A stretch of 23,542 nucleotides of DNA, from the NCBI GenBank assembly GCA_019100305.1, contig JAHRHW010000017.1, positions 1-23,542 of the forward strand, written 5' to 3'. The translations under genes and the position numbers were made by a program. Under the pieces are notes generated by a model, which had not been told where the DNA came from, did no database searches, and saw only the letters and a list, made by a program, of their open reading frames with translations. Below, piece after piece: positions 7,145 through 15,475 of the stretch; the stretch's first letter is position 1; the number at the start of each line of letters is the position of its first letter. This stretch comes from Candidatus Thiodiazotropha taylori (lineage in GTDB: Bacteria > Pseudomonadota > Gammaproteobacteria > Chromatiales > Chromatiaceae).

Positions 7145-7621
7145 TCAATCGTAGTCCGGTCCTTGCAGCATAATCAACACAAAGCCAAGATTCTGGTAGT
7201 CACGTATCTGCGCAGGACCGGATGGTGAGACGTCGATATAGTCTGGAAAATCCTCGGGTGTGTAGCCATCCCAACTGGCATGGGTACCGCAGACATGCAG
7301 ATCGATCTCGTCTGTTTGCAGCTGACGTGCATCCTCATGGATTGGGGCGAGTAGACCATCGGCTTCGTTCGCCAACAAGGCAAATTGCTCACGACCGTGA
7401 GTGACCACGGCAATCGCCAGGTCAGGAAAGCGCTCCCGTAAACGGGCGCTGAGTTTTGCTACTTTGGGCAGGGCCCAGCCCAGGGCATCATCATCATCCT
7501 CAAGGATTTCAAAAACCACGCCGGCCGGTTCCTCCTCGGCCTTCAGGAGACGCTCGATCTCTGTATCAGCCATCAGGAGGTGGGTGAAACAGAGCATGAG
7601 TAGAAAGGAGAAAAAACGCAT
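7145..7621 (-). CDS. Exported DsrE-family-like protein
   Basis: 158 residues. The first 18 (MRFFSFLLMLCFTHLLMA) form a signal peptide, so the protein is probably periplasmic. The mature part resembles DsrE/DsrF-like folds: a strand-helix start (AGVVFEILEDD, LPKVAKLSARLRERFP), the strand LAIAVVTHG, then DLHVCGTHASW with a single conserved-looking cysteine (C111), followed by TPEDFPDYIDVSPSGPAQI and a final hydrophobic strand. DsrE-family proteins handle sulfur through such a cysteine in the cytoplasm; exported relatives are of unknown role. I chose 7621 because the signal peptide begins there with GGAT 8 bases upstream; the frame extends to 7675. The neighbouring genes on both sides encode exported cytochromes, which fits a periplasmic redox or sulfur function. 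Confidence 0.7.
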   Translation of the reverse strand: MRFFSFLLMLCFTHLLMADTEIERLLKAEEEPAGVVFEILEDDDDALGWALPKVAKLSARLRERFPDLAIAVVTHGREQFALLANEADGLLAPIHEDARQLQTDEIDLHVCGTHASWDGYTPEDFPDYIDVSPSGPAQIRDYQNLGFVLIMLQGPDYD

Positions 7622-8100
7622 CTGAATATCCATTTGGTCTGTATCTGGGTAGGTAGGCATTGGGCACAGAGTCAAGTTTCAATAGACTGATAGCAATGGC
7701 TGGTTGGAAAATAGGATAGTAGGATGAAAATCTATCATAGAGTGATTCAAGTTTGATAGGGTTGATGTGTGCTTGTTGCATAACAATAAGAGAGTCGCGG
7801 TGCAGTATCGACATCCGGAAATGCCACAAGGCTACATCGATCTTTGACAAGAGCGTCCTGATTCAGACCCTATGGATCGTGTGAGTATGGTTACAATGAG
7901 AGTTGTTGGGATTGCAGTTATTCACTTGAAGTCTCGATGCCGGCTGTTTTAACCAGGATTGCACATAGAAGTAAGATGGTTGTTAAATCAAATTATGGGG
8001 GGTGTATCAGCACTGTGACCACCGTGTTTTATAAAAAACAGCGTCAACACTTTTCTGTTTCAACTTCTCTTCCAGTAGCAACTCCCTGTCCGGTGATGAG
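7622..8100. other. Intergenic region, nothing recognised
   Basis: About 480 bases between the DsrE-like gene and the end of the WD40-cytochrome gene. The frames present are short and without motifs, and I see no convincing promoter, terminator or RNA structure. It should contain the promoter of the DsrE-like gene at its left end. Confidence 0.5.
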
Positions 8101-9417
8101 TTATTGGTTTTTAAGGTAATTGATCAAAGCCGCGCGTTTTTCAGCATCCGGGATTCTCTGCAGTGGCATTTTGGATCCGGGAACAACATGATTCGGCCCT
8201 TTGGCAAACAGTTCATCCATGGTCTGTTCAGTCCACACCACCTCGGATTGGATCAATCCCTGAGAGTAGGGGTATTCAGTGAGCGTACCCGCCTTACGCC
8301 CCATGATTTTATACAGGGATGGTCCGGCGCGATTGGTCACTTCCGGATTGAGGCTGTGACAGACACTGCATTTACGGGCAAACTGCAACTCGCCAAGGGG
8401 TACGCCTGACGTTACCTGGAAACGTCTCTGGCTTTGGTGTTTTCCCCAGTCTGTGCTATCGGTATCCGATATCTTCCAGAATTTAACCTCATCATCGAGA
8501 GAACCGAAATAGATACCCTTGCCATCAGCAGTAAAAGCCAATGCCCATACCGGGCCAGGTATGCCGGTTGTTTCACCGATCACTGACCACTCCTGAGAGT
8601 CCCATACCCGGATTACGCCATCAATGCCGCCGCTGGCGATTAGACCATGTTTGTCAGAAACCGCGAGTCCCATTACCGGCTTTTCATGTGGGATCAGGAT
8701 TTTGGATATCGTGGCGGATGTTACATTGAGCAGTTGTACATCCCCATTGCTGGCGCCAAACAGAATCTGACCGGTAAACCAACGCATGATGTTGATTGGC
8801 CAGCCGTGATCATGCAGGATCTTTATGAAATTCCCCGTTTGTGTATCCCAACTTCTGATCTTGCCATCATAGCCTCCTGAGTAGACGGTTTTTCCATCGG
8901 CTGAAAGCAACACCGAGTGCATGGTTTGCTTATGTACTTTGATTTCATGCAGAGCCTTCCTGGATTGCAGATCCCAGAGACGGACAGTGCCATCCCAACT
9001 TGCCGAAGCAAGCAAGCTTCCATCTGCTGTGACATCAACTGAAACCACCTTGGCCTGATGACCGACAAACCTGTGTAGCAGTTTCCGTTCTTTCACATCC
9101 CATAGATAGACCGTGCCATCATCGCCACTGGAAACCGCCTCTGTTCCTGAGGGCAGAAAGCGGACTTCAGCGACAGCACCCCGATGCGCCAGAAAGCGTT
9201 TCGTACTCTTGGGTTGTGGGGAATCAAGGTCCCATAGCATCACAGTGTAATCGAGACTCCCGGAGATCGCCTGTTTGCCATCCGGGCTGATCGAAACGCA
9301 ATTGACTGGTCCACCATGACCATTGAGCTGTCTGTTGGTGTCAGGGGTTTCAGCACCTGTTGCTGAAAAATTGCTAAACAACAGGAAAGCAAAAAAAGAT
9401 CTTTTTAAGGCTTTCAT
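8101..9417 (-). CDS. Exported WD40 beta-propeller fused to cytochrome c
   Basis: 438 residues. A signal peptide (1-22, ending ATGA) precedes seven WD40 repeats from about residue 30 to 316. Most begin with a GH- or H-type dipeptide and end in WD or similar (LWDL, LWDV, LWDL, SWDT, LLNV, VWDS, FWKI), enough for a closed seven-bladed propeller. A class I cytochrome c domain follows: CSVCH at 350-354, GPSLYKIMGRKAG, and PGSKM with M417 as likely sixth ligand, ending AALINYLKNQ. One covalently bound haem is therefore expected in the periplasm, with the propeller as a partner-binding or catalytic-support scaffold. AAGGA lies about 7 bases before the ATG. No operon partner is close on either side. 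The partner protein cannot be inferred. Confidence 0.88.
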   Translation of the reverse strand: MKALKRSFFAFLLFSNFSATGAETPDTNRQLNGHGGPVNCVSISPDGKQAISGSLDYTVMLWDLDSPQPKSTKRFLAHRGAVAEVRFLPSGTEAVSSGDDGTVYLWDVKERKLLHRFVGHQAKVVSVDVTADGSLLASASWDGTVRLWDLQSRKALHEIKVHKQTMHSVLLSADGKTVYSGGYDGKIRSWDTQTGNFIKILHDHGWPINIMRWFTGQILFGASNGDVQLLNVTSATISKILIPHEKPVMGLAVSDKHGLIASGGIDGVIRVWDSQEWSVIGETTGIPGPVWALAFTADGKGIYFGSLDDEVKFWKISDTDSTDWGKHQSQRRFQVTSGVPLGELQFARKCSVCHSLNPEVTNRAGPSLYKIMGRKAGTLTEYPYSQGLIQSEVVWTEQTMDELFAKGPNHVVPGSKMPLQRIPDAEKRAALINYLKNQ

Positions 9418-9696
9418 TTGTTTTTCCTTTTATATAGGCACTGTTGTTAACTGTTTGGTAACAGGATTAATAAAAGGTGCAGAAATAGAAGGATATACCT
9501 AAATCAGACTTAGGCTAGTGTGTACACCGGTCAGGCTGATGCTGGATTGATTCCATCGAGAATGAACTTTGCTTGATACATCTGTGATTTCAAATGAAAT
9601 ATACCAACGCACTTGAAATCACCATTAGTATAGTATGGTTAAGCGCAAATGGTGATGAAATCTTGAGTTTTTAGCCGCCTCACTCAGCTATAAAAG

Positions 9697-9733
9697 CCCC
9701 TCTCCCTTTATGGGAGAGGGGTTGGGGAGAGGG
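9697..9733 (+). repeat. REP-like palindrome, copy 1
   Basis: CCCCTCTCCC-TTTAT-GGGAGAGGGG forms a perfect 10-bp hairpin (9697-9721) and is followed by TT and a further GGGGAGAGGG (9724-9733). This GGGAGAGGGG-type palindrome with a repeated G-rich tail is a common dispersed intergenic repeat of Proteobacteria. Confidence 0.75.
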
Positions 9734-9850
9734 TATACGCGAAGCGTTTCACATAGCTAAAACCTGTATCCGTTTATTAAGGTAGTAGATAAAAACTCAC
9801 TTATCCTTCATCGCTTTGATTTCTTGTAAACACTCAGCTGTTTTTATCTC

Positions 9851-9889
9851 CCCCTCTCCCCCGGCCCCTCTCCCGCAAGGGGAGAGGGG
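9851..9889 (-). repeat. REP-like palindrome, copy 2, opposite orientation
   Basis: The same core, CCCCTCTCCC (9865-9874) and GGGAGAGGGG (9880-9889), is here preceded by CCCCTCTCCC and CCGG (9851-9864), the reverse complement of the tail seen in copy 1. The two copies thus form an inverted pair with their tails facing each other, about 117 bases apart, like a REPIN or BIME. Confidence 0.75.
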
Positions 9890-9977
9890 AGTGAATACCC
9901 AATATACTGACAATAAATCTGGCCTTTTCTATCTATTGGTCAATGGCTTCTCAGTTTCGATAGAGCGTGTTATCAAG

Positions 9978-10949
9978 TCACTCTCTCTTCCAGGACTTCA
10001 AATGCTTCTGCATAAACTTGGCGGCACGAACAGTTGCGTCTTTGGTCGCCAGGTCATCTGCAAAGGTTCGAACGTGTATTGGCCGAAAATCGAATCCTCT
10101 ACCAACTCCTGGATAGGTGATCAGGCGTACATCCTTGCCCGATTGTTTCATCGATTTAACGGCAGTCTCTATGGAGCGCCGGCGCTGGTACTGTTCATAC
10201 TCGCCAATCACAATCATGGCTGGAATCTCCAGACGATCGGCTTCAATCGCATAGCGGTATACCTGCATCGGCTCTGCTGCATTGGGATTTTGCCAATGTG
10301 GGTAAAAGGAGACATAGCAGGCAACTTCTGTATCTTGCCTTTTGAACTTAACGGCTACCTGAAGGGTGTAATAGCCTCCACGGGTATGTGAATAGAGACA
10401 GATTTTCGAAGTGGAAACATCGGTATGTGTCAGCAGATAATCGACTGCGGCATTGGTATCGCTTTCTGTTTCTGGTAGATGTTCAATAGGTAGTTTATCA
10501 ATGAATCTGGCTGAATAGATATCGGGGGCCAAAACCACAAATCCCCTCGCTGCCATTCTTCTCGGCAAACGCTGAACCAGCTCATCCAAACCTCGCCTTC
10601 CATGTTGGAAAAGGACGCCTGGATATTTGCCCGGTTTTTTGGGTCTGTAGACTATTGCTGGTATTTCTGTGTTATCCAATGGATTGACGAAGCTGACTCT
10701 TTGCTCAGTCACTTTATGGGTGATTGGACTATTTATTACCCCATGTTCATACCATGCTTCGTCCCACCAAAATTTTTCCGATAGTGATTGAGTATTTACA
10801 GGTGCTTCAAGGTTACGACCGACAACGGTGTCGGAAGCGGTTATAATGGCGCTACTTTTAGAGTGGTTTTCACTATGTAAGCTTGCCGGCAGGATAAGCG
10901 TCAAAAGCGCCAGGCAGCATATAAAGAAAGAAGCTTTGGTGACTCTCAT
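9978..10949 (-). CDS. Exported dienelactone-hydrolase-like alpha/beta hydrolase with degenerate catalytic residues
   Basis: 323 residues. A signal peptide (1 to about 25) leads to an alpha/beta-hydrolase fold: a strand plus oxyanion-type motif (YPGVLFQHGRRG, 109-120), MAARGFVVLAPDIY, then the nucleophile elbow ICLYSHTRGGYY (183-194), the strand EIPAMIVIGEYEQY (241-254) and YPGVGRGFDF (279-288). In dienelactone hydrolases the elbow carries Cys or Ser and the last motif carries His (GHGF). Here the elbow centre is T189 and the His position is R284, so classic hydrolase activity is doubtful. The frame is intact, which argues against simple decay. ATG 10949 is chosen because GGAG stands 6 bases before it; a TTG at 10964 is the alternative. 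Single gene, flanked by REP-like repeats downstream. Confidence 0.78.
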   Translation of the reverse strand: MRVTKASFFICCLALLTLILPASLHSENHSKSSAIITASDTVVGRNLEAPVNTQSLSEKFWWDEAWYEHGVINSPITHKVTEQRVSFVNPLDNTEIPAIVYRPKKPGKYPGVLFQHGRRGLDELVQRLPRRMAARGFVVLAPDIYSARFIDKLPIEHLPETESDTNAAVDYLLTHTDVSTSKICLYSHTRGGYYTLQVAVKFKRQDTEVACYVSFYPHWQNPNAAEPMQVYRYAIEADRLEIPAMIVIGEYEQYQRRRSIETAVKSMKQSGKDVRLITYPGVGRGFDFRPIHVRTFADDLATKDATVRAAKFMQKHLKSWKRE

Positions 10950-11187
10950 TGCCATCTCCAACAATGTTTTTTTCGATTGTGAATATGAATGTATTACTAG
11001 ATTGAAATTACATTATGAATTATAACAGCTGAGTGAAAATCGGTAGCTGGCAGCAGATTGATTAATAGATGCTTATAGGCTTCAATTTTGTTAACTCACT
11101 AGCCCTGGTAACAAGCACAAACGTAGAAGACGATGTCTGGCCAAAGTGCATTGGTTGACTTTAAACAGATATGGATGAATCAACGAC

Positions 11188-13650
11188 TCACTTCATTTTC
11201 CGGGCTGATGATACCCAGGTTGCGAGTTCATTAAAAGGCAGTGGTCGACTTATCAGAAAGCCTTGGATCAGGTCGCAATGCCAAGAGCTTAGCATTTCGA
11301 GTTGTTCTTGGTTCTCTACACCTTCAGCTATGCTATCAATCTTCAAACTTCGTGCCAGCCCCAGCAGTGCCGTTGTAATCTGAGCATCCTCTATATCATT
11401 GGTTAAATCACGTATAAAGGAACGGTCAATCTTAAGTGCGTCGACGTGAAACTGTTTTAAATAGGTAAGTGAGGAATAGCCTGTACCGAAGTCATCAATG
11501 GCAAGCCGGATACCACGAGCTGCGAGCTCTGCAGCATTTAACTGGCTAAGATCACGTTCCAATAGTGTGCTCTCAGTGATCTCCATTTCCAACTGTTGAG
11601 GGGTTATACCTGATTCACTTACTGCTTCATCGATAAGTGACAGCAGTTCTGGTTGTTGAAATTGCGTTGCTGAAAGATTGATACACATGCGCAAACCGGA
11701 TACCCCTCCCTGTTCCAATTGTCTGAGTGCATTGCATGCCTTTTGTAATATGCTTCCAGTGAGGCGGGTTATCAGGCCGGTCTCTTCCAGTACTGGTACA
11801 AAGTGTTCCGCCGACTGCAGTTCACCAACCTTTCTCCAACGCAAAAGTGCCTCGATGGCAATTAGCTCATTGGTATCACTACGTACCTGGGGTTGGTAAT
11901 GCAGTTCAAATTCATCATTTTCAAGCGCTTGACGCAGATCTGATTCTAGTGCGAGCCGTTTATGAGCCAAGCGGTCGAGTTCCGGGGTGAAGAAGCTGAA
12001 TACCGCTTTGCCTTGTTCCTTGGCTAAATACATCGCAGTATCAGCATTTTTGATCAATGCATCGGTTTCTGTTGCGTCCTTCGGATAGAGTGCGACGCCA
12101 ATACTGGTTGTGATGAAAAGATCACGGTGATCGATCTTGAATGCCGGTGTCATGGTCCGGATTATATTTTGTGCGACCTTTTGCGGACTAAACTCTTCAT
12201 TGAGATCCTCAACGATCAGTGTGAACTCGTCACCTCCCATACGAGCCAGGGTGTCACTTTCCCGAACAATGGATTTCAGACGTTTCCCGACATGGCGCAA
12301 CAACTCATCGCCCACACCGTGGCCAAGCGCATCATTGATCGACTTGAATCGATCCAGATCAAGGAATAATAATGCAAACTCGCTCTGCCTGCGGCGGGCC
12401 TGCTTTATTGTATGGTTGAGTCGTTCATAGAATAGATTTCGGTTGGGTAAGCCGGTAAGGGCGTCATAGTTTGCAAGTTGCTGCAGCTGCTCGTTGGAGC
12501 GTTGTTGTTCAGTGATATCCTGGATAGTACCGATAAAACCGACAATACCATCCTTCAGATGGTGTTCGGGTTCTCCGTGAATGAACAGGGTGCGGGACTC
12601 ACCATCCGCACGACGGATTTTGAAATTAGCGGATACAGGCTGTTTGAAGCGTCCCTGCAAAATCGCAAAAACCTTTTCCTGATCTTCCGGTACGACATAC
12701 TTAAGCAGGTTTTGAACCTCAGGTTCAAAAGCTCGATAGTCGACACCAAACGTCTTGTAAGCACCATATGAAAGCACCATGTTCGTTTTACCAAGTCGCC
12801 ACTCCCAGTAGCCGAATGCGGCCATTTCCTGAGCCCGGTCAAGTAACCTTCCTGCCTTATCAAGGTCGTCTGCCATTTTGTTCAGTGAACTGGCAAGACG
12901 GCCCAGCTCGTCACTGGTGTCTTCGACAAGCCTGTGTTCGAGATTGCCTGCTGCATAATGTTCAGCTGCATCCGTCATCTTGCGGAGCGGGCGTGATAGT
13001 GAAACCGACAGACGCCAGCTGATCACTGTTGTGATGATGACAACCAACCCCAGGCTGGTGACAGTTATCAAGAGGAAGCCCTCTTGGAACTCTTGCCATA
13101 CTTTGGCTACTTCAGTTGCCAACACGTTGGTGAGTTGTTTATGATCCGAATCAATCAGTTCGACTTTTGCGTAACCGGCAATCTCATCACCATAACCGAT
13201 TACGAAATAGAGCAGATTGCCGTCCTCGATCGGTACAATAAGTGGGCTGCCAGGTATTAGATTTTCTGGAATATCAACTTTTTCGCCATAGCTTGAGTTT
13301 TCGATTGAACCATCGGTAACAACACGACTGTCGGAGTCGAGGATCAACAGAGAGTCCGGTTGCAGCCAGCTATGGATCTGAGCCAGCTCCTCGTTAAGAG
13401 TCGATATGTCGATGTTGTATAAAGTATTGAACAATCGGTTGCTTAGATAGTTGGCACTGTTCTGAAGGGCAATAAGATCGATAGATGTATGTACCTCTGA
13501 AAATGACTCGACTAATTCTGAGCGCAATTCATTGGTGCGCTGAAACACAAGATATCCAGACAGAGTGATAACCAGAAGAATGATTGCAACTAGAAATACA
13601 GCAAAGTGCAGTGCATATTTAGTGCTGAGTTTTCGTAGTGAGAAGTTCAT
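11188..13650 (-). CDS. Membrane c-di-GMP enzyme: sensor-HAMP-PAS-GGDEF-EAL
   Basis: 820 residues. TM1 (13-35) and TM2 (191-213) enclose a periplasmic sensor of about 155 residues. HAMP (about 211-265), PAS/PAC (about 275-380, ending IGTIQDITEQQ), GGDEF (about 390-550) and EAL (about 560-815) follow. The GGDEF motif at 472-476 is intact and an RxxD product-inhibition site (RESD, 463-466) stands five residues before it, so cyclase activity is likely. The EAL domain keeps E600-A-L, NLSATQF, EITES, DDFGTGYSS, KIDRSFI and AEGVE, so phosphodiesterase activity is also likely. Its ATG overlaps the stop of the PhnD-like gene by four bases (ATGA), so the two are translationally coupled. The binding protein presumably presents its ligand to the periplasmic domain. 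Confidence 0.95.
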   Translation of the reverse strand: MNFSLRKLSTKYALHFAVFLVAIILLVITLSGYLVFQRTNELRSELVESFSEVHTSIDLIALQNSANYLSNRLFNTLYNIDISTLNEELAQIHSWLQPDSLLILDSDSRVVTDGSIENSSYGEKVDIPENLIPGSPLIVPIEDGNLLYFVIGYGDEIAGYAKVELIDSDHKQLTNVLATEVAKVWQEFQEGFLLITVTSLGLVVIITTVISWRLSVSLSRPLRKMTDAAEHYAAGNLEHRLVEDTSDELGRLASSLNKMADDLDKAGRLLDRAQEMAAFGYWEWRLGKTNMVLSYGAYKTFGVDYRAFEPEVQNLLKYVVPEDQEKVFAILQGRFKQPVSANFKIRRADGESRTLFIHGEPEHHLKDGIVGFIGTIQDITEQQRSNEQLQQLANYDALTGLPNRNLFYERLNHTIKQARRRQSEFALLFLDLDRFKSINDALGHGVGDELLRHVGKRLKSIVRESDTLARMGGDEFTLIVEDLNEEFSPQKVAQNIIRTMTPAFKIDHRDLFITTSIGVALYPKDATETDALIKNADTAMYLAKEQGKAVFSFFTPELDRLAHKRLALESDLRQALENDEFELHYQPQVRSDTNELIAIEALLRWRKVGELQSAEHFVPVLEETGLITRLTGSILQKACNALRQLEQGGVSGLRMCINLSATQFQQPELLSLIDEAVSESGITPQQLEMEITESTLLERDLSQLNAAELAARGIRLAIDDFGTGYSSLTYLKQFHVDALKIDRSFIRDLTNDIEDAQITTALLGLARSLKIDSIAEGVENQEQLEMLSSWHCDLIQGFLISRPLPFNELATWVSSARKMK

Positions 13651-14543
13651 TGGCTCTTTTCAAGCACGGTTGACCAGTAATTCAGGTTCTTCCGGTCTTG
13701 ATCGTTGAGACGCTCCAGTTGTTTGATACGCGCCGCCTCCTGCAGTGCGTTTCGTCCAAGATCGTTGGTATGCGCTTCCAGTAATGCCTCGATTACAGCC
13801 TGTCGCACTGACATCTCAATATTAGGTGTAAAGGAGAATAGCCAACGTACTACTGGTCGTGTGCGATGGATGATTTTGAGGTCTTTGCGGATGCCAGTTG
13901 GTACTCGATTCCAGTCACCATTATTGAAAGCACCAGCATCGGTGCGACCACGATGTACCCAATAGGCCTGATTGAGCTCAGAATCAGCGAACACATAGCG
14001 CACAGAATCTGAGGGGAGATTCTTGTCCTCGTCAGCACCAAGTGGGATACCTGCAGCCAATAATTCAGCGCGTGGTACGAAATAGGCCGATGTTGAGCGT
14101 GGCGCCTCGAAGGCTATCGACTTTCCCCTTAGATCCTCAAGACTGTTGATCCCGCTGTCGCTGCGGACAAAAAATACCGTGTGGTATTGTCGCTGTCCCT
14201 TTCGCCACACCAGTAGGGTCGGCTCCAGCTCGACACTGCGACGTTTGATCACCAGTGTTGGCATTACGCCCTCTATCAGAGCATCAACCCTGGTGTTGCT
14301 GATATGATTGGCCATTTCGTTGATATCATCCGCAATAACCAGCTTCACAGGTTCGATTCCATGGGGGGCCAGTTCACGCTCCAGATAGCGGTGCAGGGCG
14401 GAGAATTGGGTCAGTGCATGGTCGGGTTTGTCGGTCCGCTCATTGATCACGCCAAGACGAAACTCTGAGGCTGTTACCATCTGACAAGGCACGCCTAAAC
14501 TGAGTAAAACCAAGAGTAGATTTGATACCAGCCAAAACCGCAT
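13647..14543 (-). CDS. PhnD-like periplasmic substrate-binding protein
   Basis: 298 residues. A signal peptide (about 1-25, cut near VTA/SE) precedes a phosphate/phosphite/phosphonate ABC-type binding-protein fold: FRLGVINERTDKPDHALTQF at the start, then LHRYLERELAPHGIEPVKLV, DALIEGVMPTLVIKRR, and the typical LEDLRGKSIAFEAPRSTSAY followed by PRAELLAAGI. A hydrophilic C-terminal helix pair closes the chain. No permease or ATPase gene lies beside it. Instead it overlaps by four bases the gene of a membrane GGDEF-EAL protein, so its job is more likely sensing than transport. GGGGAGGG 7-8 bases before the ATG is a strong ribosome site. The ligand is unknown and need not be a phosphonate; members of this family also work as sensor partners. 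Confidence 0.88.
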   Translation of the reverse strand: MRFWLVSNLLLVLLSLGVPCQMVTASEFRLGVINERTDKPDHALTQFSALHRYLERELAPHGIEPVKLVIADDINEMANHISNTRVDALIEGVMPTLVIKRRSVELEPTLLVWRKGQRQYHTVFFVRSDSGINSLEDLRGKSIAFEAPRSTSAYFVPRAELLAAGIPLGADEDKNLPSDSVRYVFADSELNQAYWVHRGRTDAGAFNNGDWNRVPTGIRKDLKIIHRTRPVVRWLFSFTPNIEMSVRQAVIEALLEAHTNDLGRNALQEAARIKQLERLNDQDRKNLNYWSTVLEKSQ

Positions 14544-15103
14544 TTGTTATCCCTCCCCATCATCTAATTTTAGTCAATAATACAATGGTTCAGTGGATTA
14601 TCGGCGAAAATATGGTGCTATATACCCAATGGGATATAGGGGGAAACTAGTGGGTTTTTCAGTAGGCAAACGCTTAAGGAGATAACGAAAATATTCAAGA
14701 AAGCTACTATTTAATGGCCGGGTAACCTGAAGATTGTTCAAATATATGATTTATTTTGAATTATTTGACAAATACCCATCTACAAATTCTGACTAGATCT
14801 ATGACAACCTATAATAATTTGTTTGTATTTTTGGCAAGGGACATAAACTGTTATTTCATTGAACCTGAATACGATTGTAATCCGGGTTCCTGTGGTGAAC
14901 TGAAAACCTATGCAGTTGATCTAAAAAAATGATCGAATAGGGGTAGGTTCAGGAGTAGTTACAGAGATCAGTTAAAACGAGTCGATGACAAGAAATAAGA
15001 ATTTAGATACTATTTCACAGCAAAAGAGTCATCTAATTTGTGTTGTGAGAAGAGTCGACTATGGATTAAATCACTATAACTTAATTGCTATGGGATGATT
15101 CAC
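14544..15103. other. A/T-rich intergenic region between divergent genes
   Basis: No gene seen. It carries a dyad, CTATAT-A-CCC-AAT-GGG-ATATAG (14618-14639, one bulged A), about 75 bases before the PhnD-like start, a TATAAT at 14810-14815 with a weak TTCTGA 17 bases before it on the plus strand, and a small inverted repeat, GAACC...GGTTC, in 14871-14889. A weak sigma70-like pair, TTGTGA (15043-15048) and TTAAAT (15066-15071, 17-bp spacer), could serve yajD. Confidence 0.5.
14618..14639. promoter_or_regulatory. Dyad upstream of the binding-protein / c-di-GMP operon
   Basis: CTATAT and ATATAG arms enclose CCC-AAT-GGG, giving nine paired bases with one bulged A. The position, about 75 bases before the PhnD-like start, suits an operator. 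No regulator gene is adjacent, and no known binding motif is matched. Confidence 0.35.
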
Positions 15104-15472
15104 ATGAAATCGGAAAGTTCACCAGACAAACTCGATCAAATCGTTGCCGAGGCACGCCGGAACCGGGAACAGAGGGAAAAGGGCTATCGTGAACAGGCGT
15201 TGAAGATGTACCCCTGGGTATGCGGGCGTTGTGCAAGGGAGTTTACCCGGGAAAACCTGCGCGAGCTGACCGTGCATCACCGGGATCACAATCACGACAA
15301 CAATCCGGCCGATGGCAGCAATTGGGAGTTACTGTGTATCTACTGCCATGACAACGAGCACTCCCGCTACAAAGATTCCAGCTACGGTGATGCATCCGAC
15401 AGCAAACAGACAAGCAGTGCGACCCATAACCCTTTCGCCAATTTGGCTAGCATGCTTGAGGAGAAGAAGTAA
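15104..15472 (+). CDS. yajD: YajD-type HNH nuclease-family protein
   Basis: 122 residues from this start. The core matches the YajD family closely: GYREQALKMYPWVCGRCARE, then LRELTVHHRDHNHDNNP, DGSNWELLCIYCHDNEHS, and the tail NPFANLASMLEEKK. The two CxxC pairs (CGRC, CIYC) form the zinc knuckle, and HH plus the later H residues form the HNH active region. The biological role of YajD is not established; the family is widespread and core-like rather than mobile. ATG 15095 (MIHMKSE) is an alternative start; neither has a strong ribosome site. The DUF2164 gene starts three bases after its stop, so both are co-transcribed. Confidence 0.92.
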   Translation: MKSESSPDKLDQIVAEARRNREQREKGYREQALKMYPWVCGRCAREFTRENLRELTVHHRDHNHDNNPADGSNWELLCIYCHDNEHSRYKDSSYGDASDSKQTSSATHNPFANLASMLEEKK

Positions 15473-15475
15473 CAG

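Larger units (their letters stand above)
9418..9977. other. Intergenic region with REP-like hairpins and a long dyad
   Basis: The region separates the WD40-cytochrome and hydrolase genes. It holds a 9-bp inverted repeat, ATCACCATT (9618-9626) and AATGGTGAT (9648-9656), about 200 bases before the WD40-cytochrome start, and two GC-rich REP-like elements described separately. A plus-strand frame starting at 9816 reads the second repeat as a Pro-rich peptide and is spurious. Confidence 0.6.

Noticed and set aside
6830..7228. 132-codon plus-strand frame
   Set aside because: No family motif, no ribosome site, and it runs antiparallel into the end of the well-supported DsrE-like gene.
9816..10391. 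191-codon plus-strand frame with a Pro-rich start (PSPPAPLPQGERG)
   Set aside because: The Pro-rich peptide is the translation of the REP-like repeat, a known source of false genes, and the rest is antisense to the hydrolase gene.
14765..14770. Perfect TTGACA hexamer
   Set aside because: No -10-like hexamer lies 16-18 bases downstream; the nearest TATAAT is 39 bases away.
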